Shown here piece by piece: positions 56,171 to 64,000 of a stretch of 64,000 nucleotides of DNA; position 1 is the first letter of the stretch, and the number at the start of each line of letters is the position of its first letter. Below the pieces are notes generated by a model. The model was not told the origin of the DNA. It did no database searches and saw nothing but the letters and a program-made list of their open reading frames with translations. The stretch is taken from contig CM076193.1 in the NCBI GenBank assembly GCA_038277395.1, positions 150,339,813 through 150,403,812 of the forward strand. Reading direction: 5' to 3'. The stretch comes from Dryocosmus kuriphilus. Taxonomy: Eukaryota > Arthropoda > Insecta > Hymenoptera > Cynipidae. Position numbers and translations under genes: made by a program.

Positions 56171-59100
56171 CCGTGTGAAAAATTCGACTGGAGCCAGACT
56201 GTGTTCCAACCAGATTTCCCATTCACCAGGCTGGCCCCAACTGGGCTGTCTGACTGGCGCCCATTCTGGGTTGTAACGCTCATCCCAACCAAAGCCCATG
56301 TTTGGGAAAACTGGTTGGACCCAAGTTGGGCAACTCGTTTCCTGCGCCCAGATAATAAGTGGGCTCAAAGTGGGCAGTCGTTTTTTTGCCCATTTAAGAA
56401 TAGAAGTATTGATAATTGGAGTAATTTATAATAAATACACGAAGCTTTTTATAAACAAAACCAAGGTTTATTCCTAATGAAATAAATTTTTTTTTTAATT
56501 TTATGCATATTTACTTATTTTATACTTTATAATGTGTAACGCTACTGAATGAGGTAGAATTCATTTTTCAAATGTAATTTAGGGATATTTAGAACGATGT
56601 TTAAAATATCGCAAAGACGAAATGCATAAAAGCTAGATACAGATTGGAAGATATAAAGATGGGAAACGAGAAACTACTATAGAAATGCAGAGCTATCAAA
56701 ATTTGGACCAATAATAAAATTCAAATCTGAATCAGCTGTATAAACGACGTTTATCATTATTTTCTAAAAGTAGCAGTTTTGCCAGTCCATCTTCATAAGT
56801 TTCGGAAATTTTACAATTTTTAGTAAAAAAATGTAATAATATGAGTATAAAAATTTAGGTAAACAATGTATATTAAAGAAGTTAGTAAAATAATGTCAAT
56901 ATGAAATGTGCCAATTGAAGAGATTTTAAGAGAGTAATGTGATTTTTTGAAACTTTAAGAGACATTAAGGCTTTAAAAAATATTTTAAATGAGTTCCAAG
57001 TGATTTTAAATGATTTTAAAGAACTTTCAGTATTTAAAAATTAATTGAAAATGTTTTCATAGATTTAAGAACATTTTTTTAATTTGAACGAATTTCAAGA
57101 TTTCAAGGAATTTTAAAAAGATTTAAAAGTATTTTAATAGACTTGGAACTTTTTGAAACCCTTTCAAACTTTTAAAAATATTTTGAAATCTATTAAAACA
57201 ATTGCCCTAAAAAGGTACTTGACATGTGGAAACCTAACCTCAAAAAGTGAAAATCTGTTCAATGGTTGCATAAAAATTAATTTCTTTCAATAGTCCACAT
57301 AAATTTCGAAACAAATTTAAAGAAGATTTTCATTATTGCAGGCGCAAAGACAGGAAAACGCATAACATCACATGCTCTTAATCGTTTTCTTAATATATTT
57401 TTTCTCTTCAGTTGTTTTAAATATTTTTTAGCATACAGCAGATAGTATGGAAAAGTATTCAAACTTTGTACGATTTTCTATCATGTATAAGAATATGCCG
57501 TAACTTTTACGTTTTTAGTATATAATTTGAAATGGAATTTTATAAATTTATAATGCAGTATTTGATTAAAACTGGAAAATTTTGTTATTGCTGAGATAAT
57601 TGAAACCGAAGAAAATGAAAGTTTTTAAATATTTAATTAAATATATCAAATTTCAGTAAATTTGCTTACCAACATCTGAAGTATAACTGAAATTAGAGCA
57701 TAAAAACTTGCGAAAACCCGTTTTCTTTTCACAAGTATGATGATATATGGTCTGTTAAGAATAAAAATCGATAAAATCTTTTATCATCTTTTACAATTTA
57801 TAACTATGAAAATATTAGTTTAATTCAGTGCAAAAGTTGTAAGCAAAATTAAAATAACTGATTAACGATTTACAAAAAGTAACTTATATTTTAAAGACAA
57901 AAATGAATTTGATATTTACTAGCTCTTCCCACTAATTTTACGGTGTGAAAAGGCCAATTAGTATTATTATTTTTTATATTTATATTTTTATATTTATTAT
58001 TATATTAGACCTTTAGTATTCCGAAAACTTCTTCTGTATAAGGGGGGGTGGGGACTGTGTTTCCATCTGAGCTTTCCTAATATTATATTGCGGCCAAAAA
58101 GAAGGAACAATATCAACTTGTCGTTGCCCTTTGCGTCACAAATTCGATCAATTGGTACGCATAAAATTGATCTTCTATTTCTTCGCTCTCTTAGTTGCTA
58201 TTCATGTCTAGAAAAAACAAAATTATATGTAGGAAATAAATGATTTTAAAATAAATAAAGTATGCATAAGTAATGCAAGCAGAAGCTCCTAACAGTTCGA
58301 TTTTTTATGTTTAATCAAATGTAACCTAAAAATCACCAGCTTAGGATACATTTATAAAATCAGAGTCATCTATACATTTAATACAATCCGTTCATATTGT
58401 TAATGACAGAAAGAAATAGAAGCTCTTAATTAGTATTAAAAAGAATCACTTACCTATTGCTTTTTTTCAACCTGATTGGAATAATACGAATGGTTGTGTA
58501 TGGTATGTAATTCATCAAAACAGCAAAATGGTCATCACCGTAAAGTCCAAAGCCTCATCACAGCATGAAGTCACTCATGATTGGACCCTATCTTCCCTCT
58601 GCGATTGGGCAAGCCAGAGATGCGCAGCCGCACTTATTCACTAAAAGAGGCGCGCTTTTCAAAATTAAAAGTAATACTCCTGACTTGCAATAAATGTTTT
58701 AGTTGTTTCATTGTCAATTTATTGAACAATATTCTTGGAAAATTATGTTTCCATTAGGAACCTTTTTACATAAAAATTTTTGAATATTAGTATTCTTAAA
58801 AAAAACACCACAGACTTTCATCTCTTCGATCAGTTGTATTTACTTGCTATCTTTTACAATCCGCAAAATAAAGGGATAGCGAATACAAATGATATTAACG
58901 GTGGAGAAATGCAATCACAAATACTTTTTTGAGCTTTCTTCTTGCATATTAATCAGGCGCACTTTGATCAATACACGAATTTCTGCATTATTTATTATTT
59001 TAGGTCTCTGATAAACTAAATATATAAGTATTATATGTAATTTAACTTCTCTTAGTTGAATAAAAAAATAATCATTCTAACTTACCATCATCAGAACTTG

Positions 59101-59572
59101 AATTTTCTCTAATTGTCATCTTCATTGCTTGAATTGCTCAATATTTTTTAATCCGAACACGCAACTGATTATTAACACGTCGCTTTTTATCCATTTTTGT
59201 ATAATTAAAAGACAGTGATTAATACACTTTTTCTATAACTTTCAAAGTATTGTATATGTGAGTGTGGGAATTAATTGGTGTTCCCATTTGGCGCCAAGTT
59301 GGGATATCCCAGCTAAATATAAAAAAATATCAAGGCTTTAATATAATTAAAAATTCGAAGCAATGAGACGTATTAATAGACTTCAACTAGAGTATTTACT
59401 GTACTATTACTATTATATAATTATTTTATTATTTTGTATATGGGCGTTAATTGAGTTCCCCATTTGGGCCAAGTTGGGATGCCCAACTAAGACCCGTGTA
59501 TGGGGTGCCAACTTGGGCACAACTTGGAGCCCAATTTTAAATTGAGCTAGGTTGGGCCGATTTCCACAGCTG
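56171..59572. mobile_element. 3.4-kb insertion with CCCAAC/GTTGGG-rich ends
   Basis: Comparison with the uninterrupted arm fixes both edges: the arm reads up to TTTCTA and resumes at TTAAAATTTT. The ends are GC-rich and loaded with CCCAACTTGGGC-like words in mirror orientation (56215-56395; 59270-59560). The outermost bases (CCGTGTGAAAAATTCG; reverse end CAGCTGTGGAAATCGG) match only partly, and no target duplication is evident. The interior has no long ORF, but reverse-strand exon-like pieces end at good donors: 59194-59086 (MDKKRRVNN..., GTAAGT) and about 58545-58452 (…IPYTTIRIIPIRLKK, GTAAGT). It is probably a DNA transposon of unknown superfamily with a decayed, intron-containing gene. Confidence 0.6.
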
Positions 59573-59796
59573 TTAAAATTTTTTGTTCTAATATTTCACA
59601 GATGAAAGAAGAGAATGGAGAACAATTCTTTCGAAATTTATTGTAATCTAACCATCTTGGATTTTTAACATTGCTCTTAACGAAAATTCCTGATAAGGAG
59701 AGGGTTTTTCCTCTCGAAACGTTGCAGTACTATTAATAAATAATTTTAGTCCGAAGTATGTCAAATGGTGTTTAACTTACTTTATTAATTTTCTGT
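59573..59796 (+). mobile_element. PLE terminal region, right inverted arm, second part
   Basis: It resumes the match to the left arm (TTGTTCTAATATTTCACAG through CAAATGGTGTTTAACTTACT) and ends at about 59796, before the RT coding part would begin. It contains the second hammerhead-like motif at 59690-59729. Confidence 0.8.
59690..59729 (+). ncRNA. Hammerhead-ribozyme-like motif, second copy
   Basis: CTGATAA, then GAGAGG-gttttt-CCTCTC (perfect 6-bp stem II), GAAAC, a short AC/GT stem III and a GTA cleavage triplet. A single core change (CTGATGA expected) and no obvious stem I partner make self-cleavage unlikely for this copy. Confidence 0.4.
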
Positions 59797-62089
59797 TCAA
59801 TTTAAAATTTATTATTACTGTTCGCTAAATAAACTGTACATAAAAAAATTGCCATAATTTTCGAAGCAACAGGAATTTTTTTTAATTTTCAAAAAATTGT
59901 ATTTTCAAATCCAAAAACCCAATAGAAGATTTTGTCCGATTTCAAAAAATTTTTTATACTTTTTTCGTATGCCAATCGACAAATTTTGTTACTATAAGTC
60001 TCAAGTGATTCGATTAATTTTAGCATTTTCACTCCACCCTATTTTGCAATCTATTTATATTTTTATTATTTAAAATATTTTTTTGCAACTAACTTTTTCA
60101 CGATTCAGATTTCAATAAAATAAAAAACGAAAAATTCCACATTTGCAGAAATATTTTTATGTGGTCTTTGAATTAGACTTGCATTTTATTGTCATTATAT
60201 CATTGAATTGCTGATAGTGTTAAGGATAAAATAATAACTGCCGGCCTATAATTATTGATATACATAATTCAAACAGTAGTTTTATAAATATTTTTAAAAA
60301 AATTTAATCATTATGGTTTCGCAGCTGCATTTCTCAAAACAATAAGGAAAAAGATTTGATTTCAACAAACAGGAAAAAAGAGATTTATAAAAGTAAAATC
60401 GGCTTAGGCGATTGGCGATATTGTAAGAAGATTATGATAAGAAGATTATTACAAAGCCTCTTCGTGGTATAAATAAAGACAATCTGTTACAAACCTTTTT
60501 CTAATTTTAGAAAAAGAGTTTTCGAAATTTGATATTCTTTTTTACACACACGTGCATAAAATAAACCAGAATATGATGCAAGATATTCAAGTTTTTTTTT
60601 TTAGATTCTGGTGAGGTTTATCGTTCTCTTTCAAAATTCGCCAGACAAGTTAAGAAAGGTTTAAAATAAACAAAATCGCGGCTTTTTTTCTAAAAAATGA
60701 AGTTTATTTTCTCAAAAAACGCATACTTATATTTTTTGTAAATTAAAAAAAATTGTCTTTATATGAGAAAGACATTCTATAATAGGATACCTTTCTTATA
60801 TAAGCAGAAACTTTTAGAGAATATTGGAAAAAATAAAAAAAGTGGGATTTTACAAAACATTTTCTTTATTTCTTTCTTTGAATTTTGAAAACACGAAAAG
60901 AAGATTTTGTGGAAAAAAATCAGCTTTTTATCTTTTCCAATATTTAATTTAAACATCCGCTGATATAAGGGATCCTATCAGTTTTATGCGGACTAAACCA
61001 TTTTTGAAGACGGAAGAATTTTTTCCCCTGAAAATTGAAAATTTAAATTTTCCTCGTAAATGCAAGATATCACAAGAGAGAAAAAAGTATTTTTTGGTTG
61101 AACTTTTATAATTGTACAAGCTTTTACATTAACATTTTCTTCTTCATTTTTGCGTTGTTTTAGAGAAAAATGTGAAAGTTCGATGTTGCGGGGAAAAAAT
61201 TATCCTAGCCACAAAAATGGTTCAACCCATATAAAACTGATAAGATGTCTTGCAAGTTTCATTCGAAAAAAAAATTTATTTTTTAAATTATTAATAATCG
61301 AAATTTATTCCATAATCGACCCCCCCCCCCCCCCCCCCCTCCCGGTTGGGGTTAATCAAATATTTAAAAACAGTTTTGCTTCTTTATCATTCAAGAATGT
61401 TTCCTTCGAACATTTTTGAATAAAGAAAACAAATTTTTTTGGAAGTAGGAGTCATAAAAGAAAAAAGTATAATTGAGTATTTTCAGGAACTTTTCCATTT
61501 ATTTCCGAATTCGTATCTTAGTGAGGAAGTTCATTTATATTATAAGATAATAGTGTTCTTCAATGTTTTTTTTTTAACAATATATATAGTGATGCTTTCG
61601 AGCGACACGATCCGAAAAACGAGCGACATTTTCACGTTTATCGCTTTAGCAACTGAGACTATGACAGACGATCATCTCATCTCGGATTTCCGAGCGACTT
61701 CGGACGAAATTCAAGCAATCTCAGTTTAAAAAAATTTTTAAATCAAAGTGTTATGTGCTTTTGTAATAAAGAAAATTTCAAATCACATACTGGTAGTTAA
61801 ATTAATTTCGAGAGTTATTTATTTTATTTCCAAATTTAATGTGTAACATCAGAAAAATTAAGAGGTTTTCTTTAGAGAAGGTTATGAAGATTATTTAGAT
61901 GATATCTTTAATTTATATATAAAAACCTTAGTTATGACTACGAAATATGTAAACTTTCAAAGCTTTAGAGAAAATACATATCGAAATACAGATTTAAAAA
62001 TCTTCAAGAAAAGGTTTTGAATGCTTTCCGTTTAAGATTATGTAACACGTACTGACGTCATACAATTCCTACTTAATCGAAATTTTTTT
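59797..62089. other. AT-rich spacer; poly-C tract
   Basis: No supported gene. Two adjacent forward frames (61150-61419 and 61439-61729) have no recognisable domain. A poly-C run lies at 61320-61343. A higher-GC patch at 61590-61730 with GAGCGAC words is of unknown origin. Confidence 0.45.
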
Positions 62090-63768
62090 TTGGGACCAAC
62101 TTACATCATATCAGTTATGTTATTAGAAAACCTTTACAAAACTTCTAACACCAATTCTCATGATAAACGTCTTGATACAAAATTTAACAATCTTTTAATT
62201 AACAAAAATGAAAAACCCTTGATAATCAATAAACAAGCAAAATTTAGAAGAAGGTTTCAAAGATCCTTGGATTATAAATCTAAGCAACAAAACTATACCT
62301 GATGAAGTAAATGACGTTTTAAGGTTAGGTAACAAAAGTTCTTCCTTTTTAACAAATAAAAGAAATGTCATTTTCAACATTATCAAAGATGTTGAATCTA
62401 ATATTGGTCTAGTTGAAAATTTGGAGTCTCGTGATATGTTAAGACACAAAGTTCTGAATTCTGCAACCAGTTTTTTAAAAAACCATACACTCACAAAATT
62501 TCACAGATTGACAAAAAAATTGCGTCTCTTCACCTTTCCCTAACATTCCTCTTGACTTAGTTTTACCCGGCATTGATAAAAGATGGTCTTTTACTAAAAA
62601 ATCAATTAATATTCCATTAGATGAATTCAAAGAAGCTATTTCCTTCCTCATGAATTCCACTTCCTTTCAATTTAATAATAAATTCTACAATCAAAAATTT
62701 GGTACACCTATGGGTTCTCCCATTTCCGGCATTTTAGCCGAAATTGTCTTACAGGACTTAGAGGTTGAAGTGTTCAAAAAACTCGATTTCAAAATTCATA
62801 CCTTTCTTAGATATGTAGATGATACGTTCCTCATCATACCTAAAGAAAAAATTCAACAAACTATTTCTTGTTTTAATAGTTATCATGAAAGACTACAGTG
62901 TACTCATGAAATTGAAAATGAAAAATCTATTAATTTTTTAAACCTAAAAATTATAAGAAATTCTTCCAATAACATAAATACAAACTGGTACAGAGAAAGC
63001 ACCTATTCAGGCAGATTGCTTAATTTCTATTCAAACCATCCTGTCCATCAAAAGATAGCTGTTATAAAAAAATTTGTTAGATTCTGCTATCCTCCTCTCT
63101 AAACAATGTTTTTCACCATGATAACATCCTATTTGTTTAAAAAAACTCTAGAATATAACAATTATCCCATTTCTTTTATTGAAAGACGTATTAGACACAG
63201 ACTTTTCCAGACTAATAATAGATCTTTCTTACCAAATGCAAATGATAATAAAAGCAATCAATTGATTGACAAAACAATTGTTTCCTTCAATTTTTACCCA
63301 GATATCTCGTACCAAATTCGCAGACTTTTTTCCAATTTCAACATAGACACTATTTTCAAAATTGACTCAAAATTTGACCTTTTTATAAAACTTGGAAAAG
63401 ACTCTTTAAACAAACTCGATCAATGCAATGTTGTTTATGAATTAGATTGTGTTTGTGGCATGTCCTATATAGGCCAAACTACAAGATCCTTGGAAACTAG
63501 AAGAAACGAACACAAGAGAAATATTCAACATTGCATCAAAAACCATAAAGAAATTGCCAAGCATGTCCATTCAAACCATGATAGCGATCCATCTTCTATC
63601 AAATGGGACGACATAAAAATTCTACACAAAGAATCAAATTATTATAAAAGAACCTTTGTTGAAATGTTGTACATTAAGAAGAAAGGTGATAATGTTTTAA
63701 ATAAAATTACAGATCTCCAATTTTACAACCCTGCTTACAACTCTGTTTTAAATAACACTACTAATTGA
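62090..63768 (+). pseudogene. PLE copy D: RT (deleted) and GIY-YIG
   Basis: N-terminal PLE sequence (FNNLLINKNEKPLII, then in another phase INLSNKTIPDEVNDVLRLG) runs to about 62530, where it passes directly into sequence just after motif A (NIPLDLVLPGIDKRW); the KADKG and PKVHK region is deleted. Motif B FGTPMGSPISG (about 62698), catalytic RYVDDTF (about 62810) and TNWYRESTYSGRLLNF follow. A further break at 63103 leads to a 220-codon frame with the linker and the GIY-YIG domain (NVVYELDCVCGMSYIGQT, RSLETRRNEHKRN). It represents a third PLE lineage. The loss of motif A makes it inactive. Confidence 0.87.
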
Positions 63769-63819
63769 ATTTTATCCTCATTATCGCAACACTATATATT
63801 CAATTTTTAAAAATTAGCG

Positions 63820-64000
63820 CCTTTCCTTCAATTTAAATTCCCCCTCTTCCAAAAAATTGTCCATCCCGTCAGTACTCAGCATCCTTCACCATGGAGTGGT
63901 ACGCTTTTGTACCTCTCCAATCAAAGAAATTTTTATCAGTTACTTTCAACAATTATTAACTATATTTCCTCAAAGGTTAATGAATAATTTTACTTCATCA
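63820..64000 (+). mobile_element. PLE copy D 3' tail and terminal-repeat start
   Basis: A TTAGCGCCTTTCC motif at 63818 parallels the GGCGCGCTA tails of copies A and B. At 63892-63913 ATGGAGTGGTACGCTTTTGTACC parallels ATGGAGCGGAACGCTATGTTCC of the copy C terminal region (trimmed here to the hairpins GGTAC-gctttt-GTACC and GGAAC-gctat-GTTCC). This is probably the downstream pLTR, cut by the window edge. Confidence 0.55.

Noticed and set aside
61439..61729. 96-codon frame with a hydrophobic segment
   Set aside because: It has no recognisable domain, promoter or splice sites, and is AT-biased like the spacer.

Overview
The window reads as nuclear DNA of an arthropod. I suspect a hymenopteran insect, but the sequence alone does not prove it. 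It is very AT-rich and holds almost no ordinary genes. It is a nest of mobile elements separated by at least five unrelated satellite arrays. Host-type splice sites and small introns, a Maverick/Polinton virus-like element, Penelope-like retroelements, a Helitron helicase fragment and a PIF/Harbinger element all fit an insect genome.

Layout. 1-5.3 kb: one end of a Maverick/Polinton (adintovirus-like) element with a packaging ATPase, a PLA2-domain minor virion protein, an adenain-type protease, penton-like and hexon-like capsid genes and a frameshifted accessory gene. Six TATA-plus-initiator promoters with near-identical spacing can be read by eye. DNA polymerase and integrase are not in the window and would lie to the left. 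5.3-7.5 kb: minisatellites, a possible small spliced exon and a broken Helitron PIF1 helicase. 7.5-9.4 kb and 12.9-14.3 kb: two truncated Penelope-like elements (PLEs), the first with its 5' half inverted. 10.1-12.5 kb: an unclassified element with short inverted ends that carries a spliced reverse-strand gene.

14.4-25.1 kb: two different AT-rich satellites around a short unique island with a tRNA-like segment. 25.2-26.1 kb: the only likely host gene signal, a GC-richer 5' region followed by a first coding exon for a signal peptide ending at a phase-1 splice donor. No later exon is recognised, so everything to the right may lie in a giant intron. 27-33.3 kb: a ~370-bp satellite. 35-39.6 kb: a 269-bp dimeric satellite with an ~808-bp higher-order repeat. 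39.8-41.1 kb: a 3'-truncated, transposase-like zinc-finger pseudogene.

42.1-49.6 kb: a reverse-strand PLE cut just after its YVDD catalytic codons by a 4.7-kb Harbinger-type element (43661-48387, TAA target duplication), itself apparently invaded by another inverted-repeat element. 49.6-59.8 kb: inverted copies of a PLE terminal region flank a ~124-bp, G-poor satellite. The right-hand copy is interrupted by a 3.4-kb insertion. 62.1-64 kb: a further decayed PLE with its downstream terminal repeat.

The Maverick capsid-module genes are compact, mostly intact, and look co-regulated. Nearly everything else is decayed.
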